A stretch of DNA of 64,000 nucleotides from Bradyrhizobium sp. NP1. GTDB lineage: Bacteria > Pseudomonadota > Alphaproteobacteria > Rhizobiales > Xanthobacteraceae. Below the pieces are notes generated by a model. It saw only the letters and a list, made by a program, of their open reading frames with translations, ran no database searches and was not told where the DNA came from. A program made the translations under genes and the position numbers. The stretch lies in NCBI RefSeq assembly GCF_030378205.1, contig NZ_CP127385.1, positions 434,001-498,000 of the forward strand, written 5' to 3'. How positions within the stretch are numbered: the stretch's first letter is position 1; each line of letters begins with the position of its first letter. Positions 19,825-28,874 of the stretch are shown piece after piece.

Positions 19825-19885
19825 GCAACAACCTTCTCGCGGCTGGAATGCACCATCGCTCGACCTGACGGATCTGGAGGCAACC

Positions 19886-20623
19886 ATGCAAAAGCGAAAT
19901 GCGACCGCAGCCGTGATCGGCGCCGGCGACTATATCGGCGGCGGGATCGCCAAGAAATTCGCGTCCGAAGGCTTTACGGTGTTCGCCGGACGGCGCAACG
20001 GCGACAAGCTCGCGCCGCTGGTCAAGGAGATCGAGGCTGCAGGCGGCGAGGTCCATGCGCGCTCGCTCGATGCGCGCAAGGAAGAGGAGATCACCGCCTT
20101 CCTCAACGATGCCGACAAGCACGCGCCACTCGAAGTCTGCATCTTCAATGTCGGCGCCAATGTCAATTTCCCGATTCTCGATACCACCGAGCGGGTGTTC
20201 CGCAAGGTCTGGGAGATGGCCTGCTATTCCGGTTTCCTGGCGGGGCGCGAGGCGGCGCGGCTGATGCTGCCGCGGGGCAGGGGCAATATCTTCTTCACCG
20301 GCGCCACCGCTTCCTTGCGTGGCGGTTCGGGCTATGCGGCTTTTGCCTCCGCCAAGTTCGGCCTGCGCGCGGTGGCGCAGGCGATGGCGCGCGAGCTCGG
20401 TCCGAAGCACATCCATGTCGCGCATCTGATCATCGATGCCGGCGTCGATACCGAATGGGTGCGGCAGCGGCGGCTGGAGGCGCTGGGGCCGAATGCGCTC
20501 GACGACCCCGATCTCCTGATGCCCCCGGATTCCGTCGCCGATTCCTACTGGCAGCTCTACCAGCAGCCCCAGAGCGCCTGGACATTCGAGCTTGAAATCC
20601 GCCCCTTTGGTGAGAAATGGTGA
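19886..20623 (+). CDS. SDR family NAD(P)-binding protein, catalytic Tyr replaced
   Basis: A 245-residue short-chain dehydrogenase fold. The N-terminal cofactor motif is AVIGAGDYIGGGIAKKF and the NAG-like element is FNVGANVNFP. At the active site the sequence is GYAAFASAKFGLRA: the lysine is present, but the residue four positions before it is Phe, not the usual Tyr. A tyrosine three residues earlier could substitute, or the protein may lack normal activity. Start at 19886 after GGAGG. Third gene of the operon. Confidence 0.87.
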   Translation: MQKRNATAAVIGAGDYIGGGIAKKFASEGFTVFAGRRNGDKLAPLVKEIEAAGGEVHARSLDARKEEEITAFLNDADKHAPLEVCIFNVGANVNFPILDTTERVFRKVWEMACYSGFLAGREAARLMLPRGRGNIFFTGATASLRGGSGYAAFASAKFGLRAVAQAMARELGPKHIHVAHLIIDAGVDTEWVRQRRLEALGPNALDDPDLLMPPDSVADSYWQLYQQPQSAWTFELEIRPFGEKW

Positions 20624-20661
20624 GGGTGCCGGTCTGGCGGCAGCGATAACGGGAGGACCAT

Positions 20662-21672
20662 GTGAAGACAGCGATCACCGAACTGTTCGGCATCCAGCAT
20701 CCGATCATCCAGGGCGGCATGCATTTTGTCGGCTTTGCCGAGCTGGCATCGGCCGTCTCCAATGCCGGCGGGCTCGGCATCATCACCGGCCTCACGCAGA
20801 AGACGCCGGAGCTGCTGGCGAAGGAGATCGCGCGCTGCCGCGACATGACCGACAAGCCGTTCGGCGTAAACCTGACCTTCCTGCCGACCTTCGCGGCGCC
20901 GCCTTACCCTGAATATATCCGCGCCATCGTCGAGGGCGGGGTGAAGATCGTCGAGACCGCCGGCCGCAGTCCGGAAGCCTACATGCCGGCACTGAAGGCG
21001 GCCGGCATCAAGGTGATCCACAAATGCACCTCGGTGCGGCATTCGCTGAAGGCCGAGAGGATCGGCTGCGACGCGGTCTCGGTCGATGGCTTTGAATGCG
21101 GCGGCCATCCCGGCGAGGACGATATCCCGAACATGATCCTGTTGCCGCGCGCGGCGGAGGAATTGAAGATTCCGTTCGTCGCCTCCGGCGGCATGGCGGA
21201 TGCGCGCAGCCTGGTCGCGGCGCTGGCGCTCGGCGCGTCCGGCATGAACATGGGCACGCGCTTCATCGCGACCAGGGAAGCGCCGGTGCATGACAATGTG
21301 AAGCAGGCGCTGGTCAAGGCGTCCGAGCTCGACACCCGCCTGATCATGCGCGCACTGCGCAACACCGAGCGCGTGCTCGACAACGCCAATGTCGACCGCC
21401 TGCTCGAAATCGAGCGCGAGAAGGGGACGAGCCTCAAGATCGAGGACATCCACGACCAGGTCGCCGGCATCTATCCCAAGGTGATGATCGAGGGCGACAT
21501 GGATGCGGGCGCCTGGAGCTGCGGCATGGTGGTCGGGCTGATCCACGACATTCCGAGCGCGAAGGAGCTGATCGACCGCATCATGGCGGACGCGGACCGC
21601 ATCATCCGAACCCGCCTGATGGGCTTTCTCGACGGCTCCGTGGGATCGCAGTTGCGCGCGGCCGCTTCGTGA
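20662..21672 (+). CDS. Nitronate monooxygenase family flavoprotein
   Basis: A 336-residue FMN TIM-barrel enzyme that oxidises alkyl nitronates to carbonyl compounds and nitrite. Visible signatures are HPIIQGGMHFVG at the start, GGLGIITG, the glycine-rich phosphate loop FVASGGMADARSLVAALALGA (residues ~172-192), and GFECGGHPGED. The last probably carries the catalytic histidine. It starts with GTG at 20662, because the overlapping ATG at 20660 is followed at once by TGA; GGGAGG precedes it. It is the fourth gene of the operon. Family members also act on other substrates, so the nitro chemistry is likely but not certain. Confidence 0.88.
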   Translation: MKTAITELFGIQHPIIQGGMHFVGFAELASAVSNAGGLGIITGLTQKTPELLAKEIARCRDMTDKPFGVNLTFLPTFAAPPYPEYIRAIVEGGVKIVETAGRSPEAYMPALKAAGIKVIHKCTSVRHSLKAERIGCDAVSVDGFECGGHPGEDDIPNMILLPRAAEELKIPFVASGGMADARSLVAALALGASGMNMGTRFIATREAPVHDNVKQALVKASELDTRLIMRALRNTERVLDNANVDRLLEIEREKGTSLKIEDIHDQVAGIYPKVMIEGDMDAGAWSCGMVVGLIHDIPSAKELIDRIMADADRIIRTRLMGFLDGSVGSQLRAAAS

Positions 21673-21729
21673 GCACCGCCGGGTCTCGGGCGTGAGGTCA
21701 AAGCGGAGCGACGTTCCAGGGAGCAACCA

Positions 21730-22890
21730 ATGCGCAACGCCGGCAGCTATCAGTACCCGCAGATGGACTCGGTCGTCTACGGCAAGCCCGCCGCCGAGGC
21801 GTTGCGCGAGGAGGCCGAGCGTCTCGGCGCCCATCGCGTCTTCCTGATCGCAAGCCGCACGCTGAACACGCAGACCGACGAGATCGAGAAGATCCGAGCC
21901 GGCCTTGGCGATCGATATGCCGCGACCTTCGATGGCGTCCCGCAGCACACCACGCGCGAGGTGGTGGTCGAGGTGGCGTCGCAGGCAAAGCAGGCGGCCG
22001 CCGACCTCGTCGTCGCGGTCGGCGGCGGCTCGGTGGTCGATGCGGCGAAGATCGTGCTGATGTGCATGGAGCACGATATCTTCGAGCAGGACGGGCTCGA
22101 CGGCTTCGAGACCACCCCGGAGCGCCGCTTCGGCGCATTCCGCAATCCGAAGGTCCGCATGATTGCGATCCCGAGCACGCTGTCCGGCGGTGAGTACAAT
22201 TCCGGCGCGCTGGTGACCGACGCGCGTCGCAAGCTCAAGCAGATATTCAATCATCCGATGATGATGCCGCGCACCATCATCCTCGATCCCGCCATCACCC
22301 GATATACGCCGGAACCGTTGTGGCTCGGCTCCGGCACGCGCGCGATGGACCACGGCATCGAGGCGATCTGCTCGATCCGCGGCAACGCGCTGGTCGACAA
22401 CGTCTGCCTTGCCGGGCTGCGCTATCTCCATGATGGTCTGCTGCGGAGCAGGGAAAATCCCGACGACGCGCAGGCGCGCATCGACTGCCAGCTCGGATCT
22501 TGGCTGTCGGCGTTTGGTCTGCAGGCGCGCGTTCCGATGGGCGCGAGCCACGCCATCGGCCATGTGCTCGGCGGCACCTGCGACGTGCCGCATTATTTCT
22601 GCACGGCGGTGATGATGCCGAGCGTGCTGCGCTACAATCGGCCTGCGACCGAACAGGCGCAACGGCGGATTGCGGAAGCGCTGGGCTCGCCGGGCATCGA
22701 GGCGAGCGAAGCGTTTGCCGGCTTCATCGCCAGGCTCGGCCTGCCGCGGCGGCTTTCCGATGTCGGCGTGCGCGAGGATCGCTTCGCCTTGATCGGCAAC
22801 AACGCGATGCTCTCGATCTTCACGCGGTCCAACCCGCAGCCGATCCGCGCGGCGGACGACGTCGTCGAAATCCTGAAACTCGCGGCGTAA
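21730..22890 (+). CDS. Iron-containing alcohol dehydrogenase / maleylacetate reductase-like
   Basis: A 386-residue group III dehydrogenase. The NAD(P)-binding GGGSVVDAAK is at about residue 97. Metal ligands are expected in RAMDHGIEAI and in GASHAIGHVLGG, which provide the Asp/His/His set. The SHAIGHVLGG form is closer to maleylacetate reductases than to fermentative alcohol dehydrogenases, which fits an operon for aromatic or chloro/nitro-aromatic degradation. Fifth and last gene of the HxlR-controlled operon; the start follows a weak GGGAGC. Confidence 0.85.
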   Translation: MRNAGSYQYPQMDSVVYGKPAAEALREEAERLGAHRVFLIASRTLNTQTDEIEKIRAGLGDRYAATFDGVPQHTTREVVVEVASQAKQAAADLVVAVGGGSVVDAAKIVLMCMEHDIFEQDGLDGFETTPERRFGAFRNPKVRMIAIPSTLSGGEYNSGALVTDARRKLKQIFNHPMMMPRTIILDPAITRYTPEPLWLGSGTRAMDHGIEAICSIRGNALVDNVCLAGLRYLHDGLLRSRENPDDAQARIDCQLGSWLSAFGLQARVPMGASHAIGHVLGGTCDVPHYFCTAVMMPSVLRYNRPATEQAQRRIAEALGSPGIEASEAFAGFIARLGLPRRLSDVGVREDRFALIGNNAMLSIFTRSNPQPIRAADDVVEILKLAA

Positions 22891-22896
22891 GGCGGC

Positions 22897-22922
22897 AAGG
22901 TTAACGGTTCCGTCGTAACCTT
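22897..22922. other. Inverted repeat after the catabolic operon
   Basis: AAGGTTA (22897-22903) and TAACCTT (22916-22922) form a 7-bp inverted repeat seven bases past the last operon stop. There is no T-run, so it is at best a weak end signal. The rest of the gap to 23128 shows no gene. Confidence 0.35.
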
Positions 22923-23128
22923 GATAGGTTAGGTTAAAATCGCAATCGCGTTGCGGCTGCCGCACTGCGCGCTACCGTCGTTTCGTCGCATCAACCTGAC
23001 CGGCGAAGCCGCCCTTCCCCGGCCAGCATTTCAATGACGCGGCACGGGACCGCCAGTTTTTACCGCGTCTGGCGGTCCCACCAGCCGCGCATCGCTTTTC
23101 ATCCATGACAGCGAAAAGGCGCGCGCCT

Positions 23129-23992
23129 TCAGCGCCAGCCGATCCGCGTGAAGAAGCGCGCGATCTCCTCCGCCGCGCGGCCGGGATCTTCCCGATGCGG
23201 AAAATGCCCGACGCCGGCAAGCATCGAAAGGTCGAGGTCGGCGAAGGTCTCGTGCAGGCGATCGGTCCAGGCATAGGGAAACAGCGGATCGTGCTCGGCC
23301 CAGCGCACGCAGGTCGGCACGGTGATCGGCGGAAGCGGCGGCACTTCGTCCTTCATCATCGCGACGCGTCCGGCATGGGCCGCCCGGTAGTGCGCAAAGC
23401 CGCCTGCGAGGTTGCCGGGCTTGAGGAAATTGTCGGTGAAGCCGTCGAGCACGTCGTCGAAGGCGTGCTTTTGATACGACCAGTCTTTCAGGAAGTGCCC
23501 GATATAGAGACGGCAGCTCTCGCGCGTCGCGCCGACCAGCGCGGGCGCCATCGCCATCTGGTGGAAGGATTGATACCAGATGTGGTTGAGCCGGTCCGGC
23601 GCGCCCATGCGCGCGCCAATGCCTGGATAGACGAAGTCGAAGAAGAACAGCCCCTTGATTCGATTGGACGCGCCGCGCGCGAGCGGCTGCATGGCCGCGC
23701 CGCCAACATCATGGCCGACGATGCCGGCGGCCTCGATGCCGAGCGCGTCCATCAGCGCCAGCATGTCGCTCGCATGCTGGTCCGGACCGTAGGGGCCGTC
23801 CGGCTTGTCGCTGTCGCCGAAGCCGCGCAGGTCGGGCGCCAACAGCGTGAAGCGGTCGGCGAGATGCTGCATCACCGGTTCCCAGGTCAGCCAGAATTCC
23901 GGCCAGCCATGCAGGAGCAGCAGCGGTGCACCGCTCCCGGTTCGCGCAACATGGAATGCGGCGCCGTTGGCGCGGATGGTCAGATGCTCCAT
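23129..23992 (-). CDS. Alpha/beta hydrolase (haloacetate dehalogenase / epoxide hydrolase-like)
   Basis: A 287-residue soluble hydrolase. The oxyanion-hole HGWPEF is at about residue 29, the nucleophile elbow GHDVGG has Asp rather than Ser, and the closing histidine is in GVGHFPHRED. An Asp nucleophile and HGWPE are features of haloalkane/haloacetate dehalogenases and epoxide hydrolases. The start at 23992 follows GAAGGGAG; the frame continues upstream to 24079 without support. It converges on the HxlR-regulated operon with a gap of about 240 bases. Confidence 0.86.
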   Translation of the reverse strand: MEHLTIRANGAAFHVARTGSGAPLLLLHGWPEFWLTWEPVMQHLADRFTLLAPDLRGFGDSDKPDGPYGPDQHASDMLALMDALGIEAAGIVGHDVGGAAMQPLARGASNRIKGLFFFDFVYPGIGARMGAPDRLNHIWYQSFHQMAMAPALVGATRESCRLYIGHFLKDWSYQKHAFDDVLDGFTDNFLKPGNLAGGFAHYRAAHAGRVAMMKDEVPPLPPITVPTCVRWAEHDPLFPYAWTDRLHETFADLDLSMLAGVGHFPHREDPGRAAEEIARFFTRIGWR

Positions 23993-24152
23993 GGCGGGCT
24001 CCCTTCGCTTCCCGTGGCTTTCCGTGCGTTGATTTTCCTCACCAAATTCTGGCCGCGATGAGCGGAAATCTCCATTCACCGCCTTGTGTCATCAGCCATC
24101 CTCGCCTAGAACACGGCCCCGACCACCGGGGGTAGCCCCGATTTGGCGCCTT

Positions 24153-24242
24153 GGAGAGGTGGCAGAGTGGTTGAATGCACCGCACTCGAAATGCGGCATA
24201 GGTGCAAGCCTATCGGGGGTTCGAATCCCTCCCTCTCCGCCA
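24153..24242 (+). tRNA. tRNA-Ser (anticodon CGA)
   Basis: The acceptor stem GGAGAGG (24153-24159) pairs with CCTCTCC (24232-24238); CCA is encoded at 24240-24242. The anticodon stem CCGCA/TGCGG encloses loop CTCGAAA with anticodon CGA at 24187-24189. A long variable arm (ATAGGTGCAAGCCTAT) and T-loop GGTTCGAATCC confirm a serine tRNA that reads UCG. Confidence 0.97.
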
Positions 24243-24713
24243 GTCCTTCGCGCAGCTGAGACCTGTCGAGCACCTGAGAGAGGGGCAGGACTCAAGGCAA
24301 GGCCATCAAGCGCAAGCTGCTGCGCCGCCGTGCCCCATTGACCCCATCCCGGCACGTCGACCCTCGAAAGCCCGATCGCTCACGAATTTTTCCGCCAGTT
24401 GCGCCGTCCCGTAATGGAGCCGGGCAAATCTCCCCGAACCCGACGAACTGGTTGGCGGTAGTTGCGCGACACCGACATGCCCGACCTCGCGAAGGGGGCG
24501 ACATGAAATTGCGACCTGTATCCCTCCTCAGTCGGCCCCTTGCACTGGCTGTCAAGTATAATATGATCATCGTCATATAAGGCGTGCCCGCCGGTGCGGG
24601 CCCCGGGGATGGTCGCTGTGAAACAGCCCTCAAGGTGAGGGCCGCCCGCGGTTTGGCCGGTAATAGTTGCAGTATCCGCCCCGTGCGGATTCTGTGGCGA
24701 CTTGGAAAATTCG
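24243..24713. other. Gene-free stretch between tRNA-Ser and LysR gene
   Basis: About 470 bases without a convincing gene. No integrase, direct repeat of the tRNA end, or other island mark is visible, although tRNA-Ser genes are common integration sites. A TATAAT at 24557-24562 has no matching -35. The section 24545-24580 is AT-richer than its surroundings. Confidence 0.4.
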
Positions 24714-25616
24714 ATGAAGAAGCAGCGTCTGCCTCCGCTCAATGCGCTGCGTGCTTTCGAGGCAACGGCCAAGCATCTGTCCGTCAAGAAGGCGGCCGAG
24801 GAATTGTACGTCAGTGCGGGCGCAGTCAGCCAAATGCTGAAAGCGCTCGAACTGCATCTGGGGGTGACGCTCTTCAAGCGAGTCAATCGCGGCATCCTCC
24901 TCACCGATGCGGGCGCGGAATATCTCCCGGCCATCCGCAACGCGTTTCGGCAGATCGCAGAAGCGACGTCCTCCCTTGCCACCGCTTCGGGCGCAGGAAC
25001 ACTGAAAATCAGCACGACGGCGGCGTTCGCCTCGTCCTGGCTGGTGCCTCGCCTCAAGCACTTCCAGGAGCAATACCCGGAAATCGACCTGCAGGTGCAG
25101 ACCGGCCAGGCGCTGGCTGACTTTGCGCGAGGCGGGGTCGATCTCGCCGTGCGGCATGGCCTTGGACGTTATCCGAACCTGCGCAGCGAGCGTCTTTTCG
25201 CGATCGAGGTCGTCCCGGTCGCTTCGCCCGAGCTGGTCGCCGAGCTCGGGCTTCCTGCCGAGCCGTCGGCGCTCGCGCGCTGGCCACACGTCCACGATGC
25301 CGGACGCAGGGATTGGCAGCTCTGGCTGGAGGCGCAGGGCGTGCCCATGACTGGTCCGCCCCGCGGACCGGCCTTCGACGACTCTGGCCTGCTGCTTGCG
25401 GCCGTGCGCGACGGGCAGGGCGCAGGCCTGTTGCCGGCGGCGATCGTCGCGCAGGACCTCGCCCGCGGCCGCCTCGTCAAGCTCGCCGAGATCGTCTGGC
25501 CCGAGGCATTCGCCTATTATTTGGTTTATCCCGAATCCAACGGCGAGCTGCCGAAAGTCGCGGCTTTTCGCTCGTGGATTCTCGATGTGGCTACGGACGA
25601 GAACCTCGCTGCGTGA
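24714..25616 (+). CDS. LysR family regulator, GcvA-like
   Basis: A 300-residue regulator. The N-terminal winged helix-turn-helix begins RLPPLNALRAFEATAKH and continues LSVKKAAEELYVSAGAVSQ, the form seen in GcvA-type proteins. An effector-binding domain follows from about residue 95. I use ATG 24714, preceded by GGAA eight bases upstream; an in-frame TTG at 24702 is possible. It is oriented with the following transport operon (gap 164 bases) and is the likely controller of it. Confidence 0.9.
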   Translation: MKKQRLPPLNALRAFEATAKHLSVKKAAEELYVSAGAVSQMLKALELHLGVTLFKRVNRGILLTDAGAEYLPAIRNAFRQIAEATSSLATASGAGTLKISTTAAFASSWLVPRLKHFQEQYPEIDLQVQTGQALADFARGGVDLAVRHGLGRYPNLRSERLFAIEVVPVASPELVAELGLPAEPSALARWPHVHDAGRRDWQLWLEAQGVPMTGPPRGPAFDDSGLLLAAVRDGQGAGLLPAAIVAQDLARGRLVKLAEIVWPEAFAYYLVYPESNGELPKVAAFRSWILDVATDENLAA

Positions 25617-25780
25617 AAACCTCTGTGCTTCGCCGATCGCTGGCGCTCGCCTTGAGCGCCCGTTCGCGATGCCGGCGCAGCTTCACACGAGCTAACGCGA
25701 ACGTTTAGAAATTCTCCGTTGTCAATCGGCGACCACGAAACGACTGTGCGGCCAACAAAATCCGAGACAGGGAGGTTGGA

Positions 25781-26326
25781 TTGCACGCGCTTCGTCAAAA
25801 TCTATCGACAGCTCCAGACATCAAGGCCGCTCCGCTCCAGGCTTATCGGCATCGGCCGGTTCGCTTCATTGAACTGTGGCGTCCGGTCGACGACTGGAGC
25901 CTGAAGGTCTACGGCATCAATGCCGATCAGGCACGCAACACCGGAGCGACGATCCTGGATGCGCAGCTTCTGGCCGCGGCCAAGAGCGTGATCGCCGGAA
26001 CACTTCGACGCCAGGAATTCGCAAGCGAGAGCATCCACAAGGCCGGCTACGTCATCCTGCACCAGGGCGTGCTCGGCAACTGGCTCCTGCTCGACTGGTG
26101 GTCGCACCATATCCTCTGGAATCAGCTCCTGTTCAGGTCTGAGACCGTCAAGGCGCCAACCTTCACGCCGGTGACGAACGGCATCACCGGCTGCGTCTGG
26201 GAGATCGGCCTCATGGCGTTCGAGCGCGACGCCTGGGTTCGTCTGGTTCTGCAGGCGGGCGAAGCGGTCTCGCGCGGAGAGGCACTCAAGGCCTATTTCG
26301 CCACGACCTTCAACGGCGACATCTAG
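25781..26326 (+). CDS. Conserved hypothetical protein, first gene of transport operon
   Basis: A 181-residue soluble protein of unknown family. It starts with TTG at 25781, supported by GGGAGG about eight bases upstream. It is rich in aromatic residues, notably NWLLLDWWSHHILWNQ in the middle and FIELWRPVDDWSLKVYGI near the N terminus. No signal peptide or transmembrane helix is clear. It precedes an NTF2-like gene, a DUF485 gene and a symporter gene, so a role linked to the imported compound is inferred only from position. Confidence 0.7.
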   Translation: MHALRQNLSTAPDIKAAPLQAYRHRPVRFIELWRPVDDWSLKVYGINADQARNTGATILDAQLLAAAKSVIAGTLRRQEFASESIHKAGYVILHQGVLGNWLLLDWWSHHILWNQLLFRSETVKAPTFTPVTNGITGCVWEIGLMAFERDAWVRLVLQAGEAVSRGEALKAYFATTFNGDI

Positions 26327-26397
26327 GCATCGGCCATCGCCGTCCCAGCGGCGAACCCGATTTTTGCGGCTTTGGGAAAACAGGAGTTGGAGAGAAC

Positions 26398-26832
26398 ATG
26401 TCATCGATCGCAGTGGCAAACGAAGCAGCGTCGCACGTCCTGACCGAGCAGGACGCGGCCACGATCCTGCGGCGCTATCAGGAGCTCTGGAATCGCGCAG
26501 CGCTCGACGAGCTGATGGAAGGATTTACCGACGACATCGTCGTGGAGTTCGCGGACCTGCCGACGATCCGCGGCAGGAGTGAATTGGAGAAAGTGCTGCG
26601 CGCCCGCCTCGCCCGACAGAAGGGCTATCGTCTCACAAAGGCGGTTCGCTTCGTGTCGCAGGCGACGATTGTCGGCTCGTGGACGGCCGACTGGACCGAC
26701 AGCACGACCGGACGCCAGATGAAGGGCAGAGGCATCGAGTTCATCGAGATGCGAGGCAGCAAGTGCGCGCGCTGGGAAGCCACGTTCAACGCGTGGGATG
26801 CGGAGGCACCGGTGCGCTCGATGTTCACCTAG
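26398..26832 (+). CDS. Nuclear transport factor 2-like (SnoaL-type) protein
   Basis: A 144-residue cone-shaped alpha+beta barrel protein of the NTF2-like superfamily. ILRRYQELWNRAALDELMEGFTDD and the following EFADLPTIRGRSEL match the N-terminal helix and first strands; the C-terminal FIEMRGSKCARWEATFNAW is the last sheet. Such proteins may be small enzymes or binding proteins; no catalytic set can be assigned. The start follows GGAGAG. Same strand as, and 71 bases after, the unknown gene at 25781. Confidence 0.8.
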   Translation: MSSIAVANEAASHVLTEQDAATILRRYQELWNRAALDELMEGFTDDIVVEFADLPTIRGRSELEKVLRARLARQKGYRLTKAVRFVSQATIVGSWTADWTDSTTGRQMKGRGIEFIEMRGSKCARWEATFNAWDAEAPVRSMFT

Positions 26833-26967
26833 GTCGCCGAACAGGCGGCCGATTTCCGGCAAATTGTTTCGATCGGAACAGGCCCGGGGCGAGGACGCGG
26901 CGTGCGTCCGCGCGCCGAGCCTTGATCGAGCGCGAGATTTCGGGTTTCAGACGGGAGCAGTCTTTCA

Positions 26968-27252
26968 ATGCAAGAGAGCATCGGTCCGGACATTGCGGAC
27001 GGCGCCGCCAGAGCGGCCCGACATCGCTTCAGGCGTGGTTCGGCGTTCGCCGGAGGCCTGCTGCTGATCTATTTCACATTCATCTCGTTTATCGGATTTG
27101 CGCCGCAGCTTGCCGGCGCCCTGCTGCAGCCCGGCTTGAGCGTCGCCTTGCTTCTCGGCGTCGCGGTGATCCTGTTCATGTGTGTCCTGAGTTTTGCCTA
27201 CGCCGCGACGACCAATGCCGACGATCGGGCGATCGCGGAGCTGGAGCGATGA
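26968..27252 (+). CDS. DUF485 small membrane protein (YjcH-like)
   Basis: A 94-residue inner-membrane protein with two hydrophobic helices (about residues 28-48 and 56-80). The order of basic N terminus, helix, short loop, helix and acidic C terminus is that of the DUF485 family, whose members sit before acetate-type symporters (E. coli yjcH-actP). Its stop overlaps the start of the symporter gene by three bases, so the two are translationally coupled. Confidence 0.85.
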   Translation: MQESIGPDIADGAARAARHRFRRGSAFAGGLLLIYFTFISFIGFAPQLAGALLQPGLSVALLLGVAVILFMCVLSFAYAATTNADDRAIAELER

Positions 27253-28829
27253 ACACGGCGGAAGGCTTCGCACAAATCTCGATCGTGCTGTTCCTGGCGA
27301 TCGTCGGGGCAACGCTTGTCGTCACCTATTGGGCGTTCCGGAAGTCTGCCGGCGTGGAGTCCTTCCTCACCGCGGAGAACCGCATCACGGGCTTCCAGAA
27401 CTCGCTGGCGCTCGCCGGAGACTATCTCAGTGCCGCAAGCTTCCTCGGCATTGCGGGCATGGTCTCCCTGTCCGGCTTCGACGGCCTGGTTTATTCCGCC
27501 GCCGCGCTGGTGGGCTGGCCGATCATGCTGTTCCTGATCGCGGAGAACATGCGCCGGCTCGGCCGATACACGTTTGCCGATGTGGTCGCTTACCGGTTTC
27601 GGCAGGCGCCGGTACGAATTGCCGCCGGGCTCACGACGCTGATCATCATCGCGTTCTACACGATCGTGCAGATGGTTGGCGGCGGCTACCTGATCAGGCT
27701 TCTGTTCGATCTCGACTACGAGCTCGCCGAGCTGATCGTGGGCGTCGTCATGCTGGCTTACGTCCTGTTCGGCGGCATGCTCGCGACGACATGGGTGCAG
27801 ATCATCAAGGCCGTGTTGCTGCTCGCCGGTGCGACGGGGCTGGCTGTTCTGGTGCTGGCCCAGTTCGGCTTCAATCCGGTCGAGCTGTTCCGGTCGGCGG
27901 CGGAGAGCTACGGCGAAGGCGTGCTCGGCCCCGGACGCTTCCTGCCGAACCCATGGGACACGGTGTCGCTCGCATTGGGCTACGTCTTCGGCGTGGCGGC
28001 GCTGCCGCATGTCCTGATGCGTTTCTATACCGTGCCCGACACAAGGCAGGCCCGTCTCTCCGTCGTCTTTGCAACCGGGTGGATCGGCTACTTCTACCTG
28101 CTGACCTTCGTCCTCGGATTCGGCGCGATGACGCTGGTCGGAATGGACGCGATCAAGGTCGTCGACAAGGGCGGCAACATGGCCGCGCCGCTGCTGGCTG
28201 CTGTGGTCGGCGGGGCCGGATACATGGCGTTCATCTCGGCGGTGGCATTCGCAACGGTGCTCGCCGTGGTCGCCGGACTGACGCTTGCGGGGGCGGCCGC
28301 CGTTTCGCACGACCTCTGGACCATCGTCATCAGGAAGGGTGCCGCTTCGCCGAAGGAGCAGATGCTGGTCGCGCGACTGACCGCGATCGGGCTCGCCGTT
28401 CTTGCGGTCGCATTCGGCATCCTCTTCAAGGAACAGAACGTCGGCTTCATGGCGGGGCTGGCGATCGCCATCGCCGCCGCGGCGAATTTCCCCGCACTGG
28501 TCCTCGCCCTGTTCTGGCGCAACTGCACGACGCAGGGAATCGTCGCCAGCGTCGTGACAGGATGCCTGAGCTCGATCCTTCTCATCTGTCTTTCGCCGAC
28601 CGTGCAGATCGACATCCTGCACCACGCGGAGGCCTACTTTCCGCTGCGAAATCCCGGCCTGCTGGCGATTCCCCTGTCTTTCGTGGTCGGGGTCGTGACT
28701 TCAATCTGCACGCGCGACCGGCAGGCGCGAGAGCGGTTCGATGAAATGCAGTCCGTCGGTGCGGGGAATAGTCCGCGGATGGCCGGTGTCGTCGCGGGCC
28801 CCGCCGATCGGGCGAGGACAGTCACCTGA
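27249..28829 (+). CDS. Sodium:solute symporter family protein (ActP-like)
   Basis: A 526-residue inner-membrane carrier with about 13 hydrophobic helices of the LeuT-type SSS family. FLTAENRITGFQNSLALAGDYLSAASFLG at residues ~36-65 is the family signature region, and the paired DUF485 protein points to the acetate/glycolate-type ActP branch. The substrate is probably a short monocarboxylate, but the neighbours (unknown protein and NTF2-like protein, GcvA-like regulator) differ from acs-yjcH-actP, so another acid is possible. Start at 27249 (ATGA overlap with the previous stop). Confidence 0.9.
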   Translation: MNTAEGFAQISIVLFLAIVGATLVVTYWAFRKSAGVESFLTAENRITGFQNSLALAGDYLSAASFLGIAGMVSLSGFDGLVYSAAALVGWPIMLFLIAENMRRLGRYTFADVVAYRFRQAPVRIAAGLTTLIIIAFYTIVQMVGGGYLIRLLFDLDYELAELIVGVVMLAYVLFGGMLATTWVQIIKAVLLLAGATGLAVLVLAQFGFNPVELFRSAAESYGEGVLGPGRFLPNPWDTVSLALGYVFGVAALPHVLMRFYTVPDTRQARLSVVFATGWIGYFYLLTFVLGFGAMTLVGMDAIKVVDKGGNMAAPLLAAVVGGAGYMAFISAVAFATVLAVVAGLTLAGAAAVSHDLWTIVIRKGAASPKEQMLVARLTAIGLAVLAVAFGILFKEQNVGFMAGLAIAIAAAANFPALVLALFWRNCTTQGIVASVVTGCLSSILLICLSPTVQIDILHHAEAYFPLRNPGLLAIPLSFVVGVVTSICTRDRQARERFDEMQSVGAGNSPRMAGVVAGPADRARTVT

Positions 28830-28874
28830 TGCACTCCCGTCGGTCGTCGCGTTCCGCTCGGCTGGCAGCTATGT

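Noticed and set aside
24557..24562. TATAAT as a promoter
   Set aside because: No acceptable -35 at 16-18 bases upstream.
24153..24713. Genomic island inserted at tRNA-Ser
   Set aside because: No integrase, no repeat of the tRNA 3' end nearby, and following genes have normal base use.
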